Assembly (NCBI GenBank): GCA_019426215.1
Contig: CM033394.1
Coordinates: 49,464,195 to 49,528,194 of the forward strand
Length of the DNA: 64,000 nucleotides
Reading direction: 5' to 3'
From: Buddleja alternifolia
Lineage: Eukaryota; Streptophyta; Magnoliopsida; Lamiales; Scrophulariaceae
Positions 33,723 through 44,956 of the stretch are shown here, piece by piece (within the stretch, counting starts at the first letter, position 1; every line of letters starts with the position of its first letter). The position numbers and the translations under genes were made by a program. Under the pieces are notes generated by a model that worked only from the letters and a program-made list of their open reading frames with translations, was not told the origin of the DNA and did no database searches.

Positions 33723-34255
33723 CAAAACATAATCAAATGCTATTATAATGAATGAATATATGCTCAATTGACGACGATGCTGCCTTGTTGATGAATATCT
33801 CTTGAATTGATGTTGAAAAATCGCTAATTCCGATTGAAATTGGCGATGATGTATCGATTATATAAGACTTGAATACTATCTCAAATCGCCGAAGATGAAA
33901 CGAAGATATATATGATATCTGATACTAATTCCAGCTGAGAAAGACGATGTTGATTTGATAAGAACTTCATGGAATATGAATCTAAGAATCTCTGTATTTG
34001 TTCGTGCAATTCTTTCATCTGATATTGGATTTATTAATTAAAATGGGAAGATGATTCTGTTACTGCGTAATATATGGAATTTGATTTTGATCTGCATGTT
34101 AATTGCATGGATTTGTTATGACTATTGCCTAAAATGCCTTTTTCATCATTAAATTAAATATTATATCCGATAAAATGGGCATTATTATGGACCTTGGGAT
34201 CAATTGATTTAAATGGTCTAAATTGGGTCTTATATCTTACCTAACTTATAGGGTA

Positions 34256-34290
<35 letters not shown>
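34256..34290. repeat. (TA)n microsatellite at the right border of the MULE
   Basis: A TA run interrupted by TG, directly following the MULE end. Confidence 0.85.
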
Positions 34291-34294
<4 letters not shown>

Positions 34295-34483
34295 CGAACG
34301 TAAAAATGGAAGTATAATAACTTTGTTGGTAAAGTGATGATGCACGCGAGTGTAAGGGCACGTGAGGATCGGGGTGTACATGAATTTCTGTTTGGTGAAT
34401 GATTTTATCGTACGCCACCTACTAATGATTCCACTTGTCATGCAACAAAGATGAGTTGTATGGGGAACTCTCTGTTTCAGCTG

Positions 34484-34491
34484 CTATATAG
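34484..34491 (+). promoter_or_regulatory. Probable TATA box of the SWEET gene
   Basis: CTATATAG lies about 200 bases upstream of the start codon. Transcription would begin near 34515-34525. A (GA)n tract (about 34548-34564) lies in the predicted 5' leader. The TATA box is only about 230 bases from the MULE end. Confidence 0.65.
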
Positions 34492-34687
34492 TCACTCTTC
34501 CATTCATCTCACATTTCCATTCTTCTCATGATCAGCATTTCAATTTAGAGAGAGAGAGAGAGAGCAAAGAAGCAAACAGCAAGGTGTCTTTAATTAAGAG
34601 ACCCTGCAGCTTCTACAGCTTCAGCTAATAATTATTTATTTTAAGGAGATCTAGCTAGTTTAACTCGTTTATATCTTAATTAAAGAG

Positions 34688-35994
34688 ATGGCTATTTTTG
34701 ACTTACACCACCCATGGGCGTTTACCTTTGGTATCTTAGGTAACAATGTACTCAATTTTTCCCCTCTTTCTTCTACTCCATTTCATCCTTACATTCTTTT
34801 TTCTTTAAAACAAATTATGGATTTTTTAAAATAATCAGCTTAATTTTATTTACTTGCACTTCATTATACCCTTACAAACTAACTAATTTCTGTGTCACAA
34901 TTGTTGCCTACCTACACTTGGATTTTCTTAACCTATTATATTTTAGCTAGGCTCTCTGCTTTGCTTGTCCAATGTGATTTACATGATCAACCTTCCAAAC
35001 TGATTAATAAAAAATATAGAATAGTTGATCATACGTCCAAAAGTGTGATCATCTATTTTATCCAACATGAATATATAAATACCCTTTTTAAAAGAAAAAT
35101 AACCAGACATTGTTGAACTAAATAAATCACTTTGAATTTGTGATTTCCCTTCTATTATTAGTAACTCTGATTAGTTTTACTTCTTTTTTTATATTTATTT
35201 TTTCTCAAATGGAAAAATTCCTTTTCTTTTGTACAGGCAACATCGTATCAATCTTTGTATACCTTTCTCCAGTGTAAGTAGCTCGTTCAGCATGCGCCCC
35301 CCCCCCCCCCCCCCCCTTTCTTTTTTTTTTTTTCTTTTTGTTTCTTAGAAGAAATTAAATCTTTGAACCTCATTCGTGTAAATAAGAAAAACATTCCGTT
35401 GATAACAATTATTAATTCGATTATACCCCGAATCGATTCCGTGTTGCAGGCCCACATTTGTACGAATATATAAGGAAAAATCAACAATGGGATTCGACTC
35501 ACTACCTTATGTAGTCGCACTTTTCTCTGCCATGCTGTGGATGTATTATGCATTCATCAAGACAAATGCGATTCTTCTAATCTCCATCAATTCATTTGGA
35601 TGCATAATCGAGACTATTTACATCGTCATGTACCTTATTTATGCATCAACAAAGGCTAGGGTAAACATTAATGACAACAAAATTTCAATCAGTCTTATTA
35701 AATGCATTTCATTCCATTAAAATGTGCAGTTGAGTTCAACATGACTAATTTTGGTTTTATATTTTTACAGACTCGTAGTGCCAAATTGGTGGGCCTTATG
35801 AATGTGGGGCTGTTTTCTTTGATTTTTCTGCTCACATTATTCACAATCAATGGTTCGGACCGAGTCCGAGTCGTTGGATGGATTTGTGTTGCTGTATCAG
35901 TGATTGTTTTTGTAGCACCTTTGAGCATTGTGGTAAGAACAAAGATTCTAGAGTTATACGTACAAACAAAAAAGCAAGTCATAATACATATATG

Positions 35995-36033
<39 letters not shown>

Positions 36034-36692
36034 GTATATATGTATGTATGTATGATCATAATAATGCTTAGCTAGCTTTGTTCAATCGTTAATAATTTCT
36101 TTTGTCTTCCAACAGTTTCAAGTCGTTCGGACACGTAGCGTTGAGTTCATGCCATTCCCCTTGTCGTTTTTCTTGACATTGAGTGCAGTCATGTGGTTTG
36201 CCTATGGTCTTTTTCAAAAGGATTTATGTGTCGCGGTAAGTGGAAAAGAAAAAAATGCAACCATGCATCTTTTACTTTATATATAGCAGCATATATATAT
36301 ATATATATAATTGGCTCTGTTTAATTCATTTATTAATTATGTTTCATTGATTTGTATAGCTTCCAAATGTTTTGGGATTTTTCTTGGGGATGCTACAGAT
36401 GTTGCTATTTGGGATTTTCCGGAGTATGAAGCCCGAGATGGGGGAGAAAAAATTGCCTGAACATGTAATCAATATAATGGTGCTAGGAACCCCTGAAGTG
36501 CATCCAGTTGATTCTAAAAAAGGTGGAGATCACGAAAAGGATGTATGTGATCAAGACGAGGAGGAGGAGAACAAGGATGAAGAGGCTCTTGATCATCAGC
36601 AAGAAGTATTTGTGCCTTGTGCAATAAGTCTTGAACCAAGCCAAGTGAATGTGCAACTGGAATCACCTGTAATTGTTGTTTGTGCTGCTTGA
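34688..36692 (+). CDS. Bidirectional sugar transporter SWEET (clade III-like, SWEET10/15/NEC1 type)
   Basis: Six exons, 34688-34739, 35237-35273, 35450-35660, 35771-35932, 36116-36235 and 36360-36692, encode 304 residues. Every junction is GT-AG and keeps frame. The product is a seven-helix membrane protein with two MtN3/saliva repeats (about residues 10-97 and 130-217) that move sugars down their gradient, usually at the plasma membrane for clade III. Diagnostic text: [49 protein letters not shown] and [12 protein letters not shown]. Trp60, Asn77, Trp181 and Asn197 line up with the substrate-pocket residues known in AtSWEET13. The C-terminal tail (about 218-304) is cytosolic, acidic ([12 protein letters not shown]) and variable, as is usual. 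No lesion is seen. The clade call is from motif pattern; a tree is needed to name the orthologue. Confidence 0.95.
35297..35335. repeat. Poly(C)/poly(T) tract in SWEET intron 2
   Basis: About 22 C followed by T-rich sequence. It may be prone to length or assembly error. Confidence 0.85.
36001..36053. repeat. (TA)n/(TATG)n microsatellite in SWEET intron 4
   Basis: A TA run followed by TATG units between exons 4 and 5. A shorter TA run lies in intron 5 near 36290-36309. Confidence 0.9.
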
Positions 36693-37200
36693 ATTTGGAA
36701 TCCTACAACTTTATTCATTTCCTTCACATATGATTTTTACTTTTCTTTCTCTTTCTCTCTTCAGTTGTAAGAGCCTTTGTATGAATTGGAAAGATGAAAA
36801 AACTATGTTCCCTTTTCTAAGTTGCCCGTATAATTAAGAGACAATATTATTACTATAAACTTTTTTATCTGTTACATATATGTTATCTTTTTTCATATAA
36901 TAATTTAGCTTTGAATTCTAAACTATATATCTTTTAATTGTGGTTGTGTTATGTGCCCGAATTGACTCCTTCGATTCAAATTTCAAACAATAAACTTAAA
37001 GTAGTTCATTCTTGGGCCGGCCCATCCTTCAGCCCGTTACCCTCTTCCCTATTTATTACCCGGCAATATAAAATTTCCTATTCCTGCAATAACAATTTCT
37101 TTCACTAGAATTTAGAATACACAAATTTTCAACTCTCAAATCAAGAGCCGTGGAAAGGAAATGGAAGAAAATTAAAAATCCCTCAAACTCGAGCAGCAGC
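36693..37200. other. SWEET 3' flank and orphan promoter-like DNA
   Basis: Pyrimidine-rich 3' UTR-like sequence to about 36850, then AT-rich DNA, then the TGGGCC-containing segment. No coding sequence was identified. Confidence 0.5.
37013..37024. promoter_or_regulatory. TGGGCCGGCCCA palindrome (site II/TCP-type element) in orphan promoter-like DNA
   Basis: A perfect 12-bp palindrome containing two TGGGCC/GGCCCA core motifs. It is followed by pyrimidine-rich text and a purine-rich leader-like segment up to 37200, where a retroelement begins. TGGGCC boxes are common in promoters of growth and translation genes in plants. No gene follows here. Confidence 0.35.
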
Positions 37201-37205
37201 AGCAA

Positions 37206-37649
37206 TGTTATGTAACAAAATCAATGATCGAACTAAAATGGAAAAACACCAGAGGATTGATTGAAGAACAATCCTGGAGATGCAATTTCCGGTGAAGTCA
37301 TGATTGATTCGTGAAGAGGGGAGAGAGAGAATAGAGCAAGAGTAGAGAGAGAGACAAGGGATTTGCAACCAACAACCAATAATCATTTTCATTGCTTGCA
37401 TTTTCGGATTTATACAACAAGAAAGTCAAAATGAGATAACATATACTTAACTAATCCTATTAAAGACTTAACAGATTATAATTATAAAACGTGAAAATAA
37501 AAGGAATAAACGCTGATAAGAAGTCTCTCCAAACACGTTGATGCCCTTGAACTCAAAACGACGCCACCTTCAGTAAAACGTATTTTTACTTAAAGAAACG
37601 TTGTCTCACTTTTTAACAGGGTATTACGTTTTTATTTTTGGTTGTAACA
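37206..37649 (-). repeat. 3' LTR of the gag-only element
   Basis: 444 bp, TG...CA bounded on minus. The preceding polypurine tract identifies it as the 3' copy. Confidence 0.9.
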
Positions 37650-38346
37650 ATTCCTTCCCCTTGAAATTGTCCTTGTCCTCAAGGACTAAAAGAGAGCATC
37701 TCCCTCCATTCTATTGTCAACATCACTAACTCCACGCTAGCACTTTTGAATTATTTCTTGTAATGGTGGTGGCTTGGGGATCTTGAATTCTAATTGCCGT
37801 GGAGGTGGTTCCGGTGGTGGGAGTGGCAACTTTGGCCACTTTACACAAGGATGAGATTTATATTGTTTCTTCTCAAACAACTTTCTAAGCATTGAGTTAT
37901 GCTTGAATACCATGCTATCATGTTTAGCCAGCCTGCATTCAAACATAATTGGCAACACATTCTGATTTCCAAAATCAGCCACCCGCAACGTTAATGGTGC
38001 CACTTCTAATGTGAGCCCAAGATTTGAAACATCCATGAGCTCCCATTTGTCACCCTCACACCTTGAGAATCAAATGAAATGTCTAGGCGAGTAATTAAGT
38101 AATTTGTATTTTCCTTCTCCAGCAATTCTTTGTTTGGCATTTTTTCAAACACTTGAGACTCTTTTTCTATGTAGTCACTCTTAGACATTTCATCAAACAC
38201 CTGGAGTTGTTCTCTTATCAGCTTCCTTTTAGGAATTTTGTCGAACAGTTAAGGCTCTTGTTTGCAGGATAATGTATTACACTTTGCAAAATCAGTAAAC
38301 TCCCCCAAAACATGCAATTCACCAACCACAATATCTATATTTGAAC

Positions 38347-40103
38347 CTACATTGATGATTGGACCTCTGTAGCTTGCAAATTCTGAGAAGGAATAAGCGA
38401 AATCTTACTGTTATGCGAAGGTTTCGGTTCCTTTGAGCTGAATTCCATTTCTTCAACAGAAGATGTAAGGTTGGTAGATGATCGATCTCTTTCCTTTTGA
38501 AAACTAAGGGCTCCTTCTTGCAATTCAGCAACACAATAAGCTTCATGTAATGTTTTCAACTTAAACTTCTTCACCGGCGACTGAATTTCTTCTCGCAACC
38601 CAAGCAAAAATAGATTCACCATGGATTCCTCGGAGAGCTTCATTCCTTTGAAAACATCGGTAAGCTGATTGAAGTAATTACGAACGGTTCCTGATTGTTT
38701 GAAAATCAGTCTATCTGCACCAAACGTATTTCCGTATCTACCTTGTCGGATTGAAACAACTGCAACTATATTCCAGAGCTCCGCCATTTCTCGATCAACT
38801 TTCTCTTTATGAATACGCATTTGTTCCTTCATAAAATAGACGTCACGTTGCAAAGGAAAGGGTGTGCTTTAGCATCAAAGTGCTATTGTTGCATGGATGG
38901 AACAGTGGAGACAAGAGCTCACTTATTCATACATAGTAAAGGGGCTAAACAGGTTGGTTCTTTCTTTGCATCCTTATGTGGTTTCCAAATTCCAAACACT
39001 ACGAATTTTCACGTTTGGTGGCAATCTTGGCGAATAGTGTGGGTAACAAAAGTATTCGGATTCTGTTACCTTTAATCATTTCTTGGTTCATTTGGCTGGA
39101 AAGAAATCATGCTAAACATGAGAATACCAAATTCAATGTGGTTAGGATAAGACTTCGTGCAGAACAATATATCCGCCTTCTTCATAAACATGCGATCATC
39201 TCTCATAAAAATTTCAAACGGAGCAATGATTTAGCCGAGTATTTAGGCATTCGTAGAGGAGCTGTTGAGAGACTCATATCTATTCGGATCCAGTGGAAAC
39301 CCCCCGATAAGGGTTGGGTAAAATTAAACTCTGATGGTGCTTCAAGAGGCAACCCAGGCGTAGAGGGTTCGAGAGGACTTATTCGAGATCACACGGGTAA
39401 TCTCATATTTGCATTCACAGAATATATATCTGTGGCTACAAATACTTATGCAGAACTGATGAGAGTTTGTAAGGGATTGGAACTTTGCTATAAATATGGT
39501 TACAGGAGGGTGTGGGTGGAACTGGATGCTCAGGCTGTGATTAAGTTAATTAATAGCTCTCAACCGGGATGTTGGACTCTTCAACATGTTCTGCAATGTA
39601 TCCACATCAATAGATCTAAAATGGAGGTTCACTTTACCCACATATACAGGGAAGGATGGCGTGACGGATTTTTTGGCTAGTAAAGCTTGCGACGATCAAC
39701 AATCCTTATTGATTTGGAGGACGGATGCAACAAGACCTCTATTAGCTCGTATCAAGATGGATCTTTATTTTCCTAGTTTTAGATTTAGATGGTTTTAGTG
39801 CTTAGTTTTATGTGTAAGGGAGTAGTACTCCTTTTTTTTTTATTTCGAGTATTTTAATGGTTTTTGTAAGAGAGTTAGTACTCCTCGTTTAATTGTTTTC
39901 CTAGATGTGCTTGTGAGGGAGTTAGCACTTCTCATTTTAATGTTTTATTTTTTGATTGATATATAGAAGGAATGAAAGGCCCGACAACTCTCTCCCCCCG
40001 GAAGGGTGGTTTTTAAAAAAAAAAAAAATTGCTCAACTGCAATTTGCTTTTGCTCCATCGCAGTATCCGTATCGCTCAACTTGTTGCTGTTAGTATCATC
40101 CAT
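38347..40103 (-). pseudogene. Retrotransposon gag gene split by an L1 insertion
   Basis: The minus strand begins at 40103 with MDDTNSNKLSDTDTAMEQKQ, is interrupted after IAVEQ by the L1, and resumes near 38851 with RDVYFMKEQMRIHKEKVDRE. The remainder has DRLIFKQSGTVRNYFNQLTD and ESMVNLFLLGLREEIQSPVK, the retrotransposon gag core as found in plant Ty3/gypsy elements. It ends at a stop at 38347-38349. Excluding the L1, the reading frame appears continuous at about 190 residues, so gag was intact when the L1 landed. No protease or reverse transcriptase follows. The next 670 bases hold short proline-containing frames of no known type. Confidence 0.82.
38852..40028 (+). mobile_element. 5'-truncated L1-type LINE inserted in the gag gene
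   Basis: Carries the end of ORF2: the zinc-binding region (SKCYCCMDGTVETRAHLF, WFIWLERNHAKHEN) and a plant RNase H domain (KLNSDGASRGNPG, NTYAELMRVCKGLEL, VWVELDAQAVIKL, HIYREG), with at least one frameshift near 39050 and another near 39655. It ends in an A run at 40014-40028. TTGC borders both sides (38848-38851 and 40029-40032), a very short duplication. Its 3' untranslated end matches the L1 at 51872-54501. Confidence 0.88.
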
Positions 40104-40149
40104 GGTGGATCAAGCTGCCGGTCCGAGGATCGACGGCTCTGATATCAAC

Positions 40150-40595
40150 TGTTATGCACCAAAATCAATGATCAAACTAAAATGGAAAAACACCAGAGGA
40201 TTGATTGAAGAACAATCCTGGAGATGCAATTTTTGGTGAAGTCACAATTGATTCGTGAAGAGGGGAGAGAGAGAATAGAGCAAGAGTAGAGAGTGAGACA
40301 AGGGATTTGCAACCAACAACCAATAATCATTTTCATTGCTTGCATTTTCGGATTTATACAACGAGAAAATCAAAATGAGATAACATATACTTAACTAATA
40401 CTAATTACAGACATAACAGATTATAATTATAAAACGTGAAAACAAAAGGAATAAACGCTGATAAGAAGTCTCTCCAAACACGTTAATGCCCTTGAACTCA
40501 AAACGACGTCACCTTCAGTAAAAACGTATTTTTACTTAAAGAAACGTTGTCTCACTTTTTAATAGGGTATTACGTTTTTATTTTTGGTTGTAACA
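40150..40595 (-). repeat. 5' LTR of the gag-only element
   Basis: 446 bp, next to the primer-binding site. It differs from the 3' LTR by roughly 15-20 substitutions and one small indel. Confidence 0.9.
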
Positions 40596-40649
40596 AGCAA
40601 TCCCCTAACTTTCTACTTTCTACTTTCAGCCATTGGAAAAGTAATTAGT

Positions 40650-43600
40650 TGGGGCCAAGATATACAAATGACCAGCAAAAGACTTTGTCATTGGATCAAC
40701 AACATCTAAACCCCAGGCATCAAAAGACCATGACGCAATAGTTGGATGTAATGGCTCGGGCGACTAATGGATAATTGGCATGAAATTGACAGGCTTGACA
40801 TCTTCGTGCGTAATCTATGCAATCTTTGACCATTGTGGGCCAGTAGTAACCCATCCTCTTTATTCGAAAAGGCAACTTGGGTTCCAATTAGTGAGCATCG
40901 CAAACTCCAGAATGAGCTTCTTTCATGGCTTAGATAGATTCAACATCACTTAAACATCGCAAGGAAATTATGTCAAATGAATGTCTATAGAGCGTGTTTT
41001 GTAATAGATGAAGCGAGGAGCACGACGTCGACTATCGACTCTCCCACGTAGTTCATCGGGCAATTTCTCGTACTATAGGTAATCGACAAGTGGTTGTCGC
41101 TAATCCTTCTTTTTAATTTCAAAAACTTTGACCTCATGATTTTTTTCTTCTTGGGTCATTTTCTCATCACCATCATCCTCATCGTCATCACTAAAGATCA
41201 GTGGTATGACCCAACTTTTGCGTATCGGTATTCGAGTCTCTTTCTCCTGCATGGAAAGCGTGGAAGCAAGCTTAGTTAATGCATCAGCTTGTTTATTTTC
41301 TTTCCTTGGCACATGTTTAAGCACCACATCTCTAAGCCATCCAATCAATCACCTAGCATAGTCGCAATATGGAAGCAACTCAGGATTCTTGACTTCATAA
41401 TCCCCAAGAATTTGATTGACCACCAGCTTAGAGTCTCCATACACTTTAAGATGAAGTTGCTTTATATCAACTGCCATCTCCAATCCTAGGATGAGAGCTT
41501 GGTACTCAGCAACACTATTTGAACAATTTTGAATTAAAGTGAATGAATATGGAAACACATCTCCATTAGATGTTATGAAGATAATTCCAGCACCAGCTCT
41601 TTCTCGATGAGCGGCTCCATCAAAGTACATCTTCCACGGTGGGATTACTACAATTACAAGGACGTCTTCATCTGGCAAGTCATCAGATAATTCCCACTCA
41701 GCAGGGATGGGGTGATCAGCAAGGAAGTCAGCCAACACTTGTCCATTTACGGTCTTCTGAGGAACATATGTAATCTCAAATTGTTGTAGCTGAAGGTACC
41801 ACCTCGCAATTCTATCTGAAAACACTGGCTTTAACATGACGTACTTCGATGGGTTTGCTTTTGAAACAACATGCACACTGTGGGCTTGGAAGTAATGTTT
41901 CAATTTTTGGATTGCAAAGATGAGAGCCAAGCACAACTTCTCAATTGGCCAGTATTTCAACTCATTTGGTGTCATCATCCTACTCAGATAGTACAAAGGA
42001 CTTTCTTTCCCATTATCATTTTCCTGAGCTAGAAATGCTCCAACTCTCTTGAGCAGCGATATAAAGGATCAATGGACGACTAGGTATAGTAGCAACCAAC
42101 ACTGGAGGCTTCATCAGATATGACTTGATGCTCTTGACAGCATTTGAGCATGTTTCATCCCATTCTAATGGGACATACTTCTTCATTATACGACTAAAAG
42201 GTTTACACCTACCAGCCAAGTTTAAGATGAACCTCCGAAGATATGCTAACTTTCCTTGTAAGCTTTTGAGATCATGGATATTTCGTGGTTCAGGCATTTT
42301 GAGACTTGCGTCAATCTTTGCTTGCTCGATTTTTATTCCTCTATTACGAACGATGAACCTAAGAAACTTCCCAGACGGAACACCGAAGGCACATTTCAAA
42401 GGATTCAGGTGGAGTTGATACATTCTCAAGCGCGCGAACACTTTTCTTAAGTCTATGAGGTGATCTTCTCGCTTTCTAGAATTCACGACCAAGTCATCAA
42501 CATAACATTCTACATTTTTGTAGAGCATGTCATCAAAAATCATTTGCATGGCCTTTTGATACGTAGCACCTACGTTCTTTAGACCAAATGGCATCACCTT
42601 GTAATAGTATATGCCTTTAGGAGTACGTAATGTCGTCAGTTTTTCATCCTTTGGTGTCATTCGTATTTGGTTGTATACGGAAGATCCATCATAAAAGACA
42701 AAGCTTCATAGCCCATCGTAGCATCAATCATCAGTTCAGCAATGGGCAATGGAAAGTCATCTTTGGGGCATGCACCATTCAAGTCTTTGCAGTCAACACA
42801 ATCTCGAATTTGTCAGCTTTTCTTTTTCACAGGGACAATGCTAGATATCCACATCAGGTACTTCACTTCTCGAATAAAGCCCACTTCAATAAGTTTATGC
42901 GCTTTAGCTTCAAGTTGTGGGATTAATTCAAGTCAAAACCTTAGTTGAGCTTGTTTGACTGGACGAGCTCCTTTCTTCACTGCCAGATGGTGGACAACAA
43001 CTTTTGGTTCCAAGCCAGGCATTTTTTTGTACGACCATGTAAATATATCTTTGAACTCTTGTAGAAGTTGAACATACACTTCTTTCTCATCAGGGGACAA
43101 TGACGCATTTAAGTAAGTTGGTCGTGGATCATGTTTGTCACCCAAATTGATCTCTTTCAACTCATCGATGGTGGCTCTAACACCTTCTTCAAGTTTGGGA
43201 AGAACATCTTCAATATCTTCTTCTACTTCTACATCCTCTTCATTTAGAGTAATGTGGTGGACTTGAACGACTTCATCTTCCTAAAGTTTGATCTTTTTCA
43301 AATCCACACATGCCCCCATTTGACCATTCTTGTCTCTTGCATGGACCACATAGGTGGTTCTTGTGGCAATTTCAATATACCATTTTCTTGTCAGTTCAAA
43401 TGTAGGCCTATGTAAATCACTCGGTGGTTCCATAAAAGCGATGTGATTGGAGGATGCTACATTTTCTCTATCATCTTCATCATGTGGGGTATGTGTGAAG
43501 ATCGTGGTTTGCAGCTTAGCCTTTAAAACTTCTTCGCACGATATAATCAAGTCAGTGCAACGCTTCATGCGAGATAGAACCAAACTTTGGAGTTTTTTAT

Positions 43601-44956
43601 TAATGTGAAGTTCACTGATTTTCTTAGAATTTCTCGACATTCTAACAATGCGTCGCCTTTGTTGCCTCACTCTTTTATGTGGACCAAGTCTATCAAAGAC
43701 AGAACATGTACCAAGTCTATCAAAGATAGATATGCGTGGTGTCTTCACTCCTTTTTCATTGAACACATCATTAGTTGATGAAATCTCTTCTTCAACTATA
43801 TGGTTGTTACTCGCTCTCTTTATGGTAATACGAATAGGTTTTAGTAGGATAAACCCAAGACCCATTCGAGGATTTCAAACTGCATGCCCTTTCTTTTTCA
43901 GCATCTTTTGAGTGGTGTTGAGTCCGTAAGGTATCTCACCAGTAACCTCAAGGTGAAGTTCTCCTAAAGTAGTACATTTTTAGGGTTATATCCAACTTTA
44001 GTGAGGAGCTGTAAGCCTTTAGATCGAAGCTTCCTTTATTTTGACTTATTGAACTTTCTCCATATTCTTTTTCAGGCTCTTAAGTTGGAGGAGCAAGCTC
44101 CTTAAGTAGTGGGAAAGATGTATCAAGTTGAGTCAATGGCAAGATTAACCCTTTCAGTGACTCATGCTCGTGAGGAGTTTTTGATCTTCTTTTCTTTTTT
44201 GGTTAAGGGACGACTTATCCTTATTTTGCGATTTGAGATTTTTAGGTGATGAAGTCCCTTGTGATGTTTTTTATTCATTAAAATAGTACTTTGCATCATC
44301 GAAATAAGACTCAACTTCAGTAAATGGTTTGTTATCGCTGAGTATTGTTTTTTCTATGCTCTCACAACAATAATCGAAGCATTGGTTCCAAGTTGAAAAG
44401 ACTACGCCATTCTCATATAGCCATGGCCCGCCGAGGAGCATGTTATACGATGTTTTGGCATCTATAACGTGAAATAGTGTTGTGGGTATCATGTATTCCA
44501 TCATCAACTTCATTCTTATGATGCCGACAGCCTTTTGCCCTCCTTGATTAAAACCTTGGATCATTAGGCGACTATTATAAAGTTCATCTATGGTGATCCT
44601 AAACTCTTTCAACGTGCACAATGGTAGGATATTGACTGCAGAACAGAACCTCCATCAATGAGTACTCGATTCACCTTATGCTCATGAGTATAGCAAGTTA
44701 TGAATAATGGACAGTTGTAAAGCTTGGAACTAAATACTAGATCTTCATCGATAGGGCCAATTGAAGATGTGCAGTGATCGGCAGTAGTGAATGCCTCCTT
44801 CTTAGTTAGACATGCTTTATCATTAGATGTCTCATCCTCATGCGTCGTATTAACTTCTTCATAACACAAAGTGACAAGGTTCGCATTGAAATTCTCTTCA
44901 TGTATTACCTTCACGTGCAAGTTGCATGACTTTAGCCTTGAATACAAAGCAATCAT
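40650..44956 (-). pseudogene. Tat gypsy pol: protease, RT, RNase H, archaeal-type RNase H, partial integrase
   Basis: The protease-like region has VLIDGGSVLQSI and SRLMIQGFNQGGQKAVGIIR (44956-44271). Reverse transcriptase (43160-42016) shows YYYKVMPFGLKNVGATYQKA and the catalytic ECYVDDLVV block. RNase H follows (LALIFAIQKLKHYFQAHSV, ITYVPQKTVNGQVLADFLAD), then a second RNase H beginning MYFDGAAHRERAGAGIIFIT with SVAEYQALILGLEMA and VYGDSKLVVNQ (to 41349) and KHVPRKENKQADALTKLAS. Partial integrase lies at 40900-40617 ([19 protein letters not shown], then the DVV.PMTKSFAGHLYILAP core). Frame breaks occur near 43870, 43270, 42930, 42000, 41348 and 40760. Together these enzymes copy and insert the element. 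Here they are dead. Confidence 0.87.

Larger units (their letters stand above)
25226..34255. mobile_element. ULP1-carrying Mutator-like element (KI/Kaonashi-like), about 9 kb
   Basis: Imperfect inverted ends: ACCCTATCTTAGATAAGATA near 25247 is mirrored by TATCTTACCTAACTTATAGGGT at the right (about 34232-34253; at most 20 bases of identity), and similarity continues through TAAGACYCAAT and GATCAATT. Both outer borders abut TA repeats, so a 9-bp duplication cannot be read. Inside, a plus-strand ULP1-type protease gene (26380-30131) and a minus-strand FAR1/FRS-type MULE transposase (30736-33722) converge tail to tail, about 600 bases apart. ULP1-bearing MULEs are known in plants (KI-MULEs in Arabidopsis, CUMULE in melon). 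The non-coding DNA is packed with a GTATAAT motif. Both genes have lesions, so the copy is probably non-autonomous. Confidence 0.82.
37206..40595 (-). mobile_element. Gag-only LTR retrotransposon (TR-GAG-like) with 5-bp TSD, interrupted by an L1
   Basis: LTRs at 40150-40595 (5', minus strand) and 37206-37649 (3') are about 95% alike by eye and run TGTTACAAC...CATAACA. AGCAA flanks both sides (37201-37205 and 40596-40600). A degenerate primer-binding site (TTGATATCAGAGCC, about 40136-40149) and a polypurine tract (AAGGGGAAGG, about 37652-37663) sit in the right places. Internal coding is gag only (start 40103). Without the inserted L1 (38852-40028) the element is about 2.2 kb. It matches the description of terminal-repeat retrotransposons with a GAG domain, which need another element for reverse transcription and integration. 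Confidence 0.9.

Noticed and set aside
34230..34441. IYIYIY-rich peptides
   Set aside because: Translation of a TA microsatellite.
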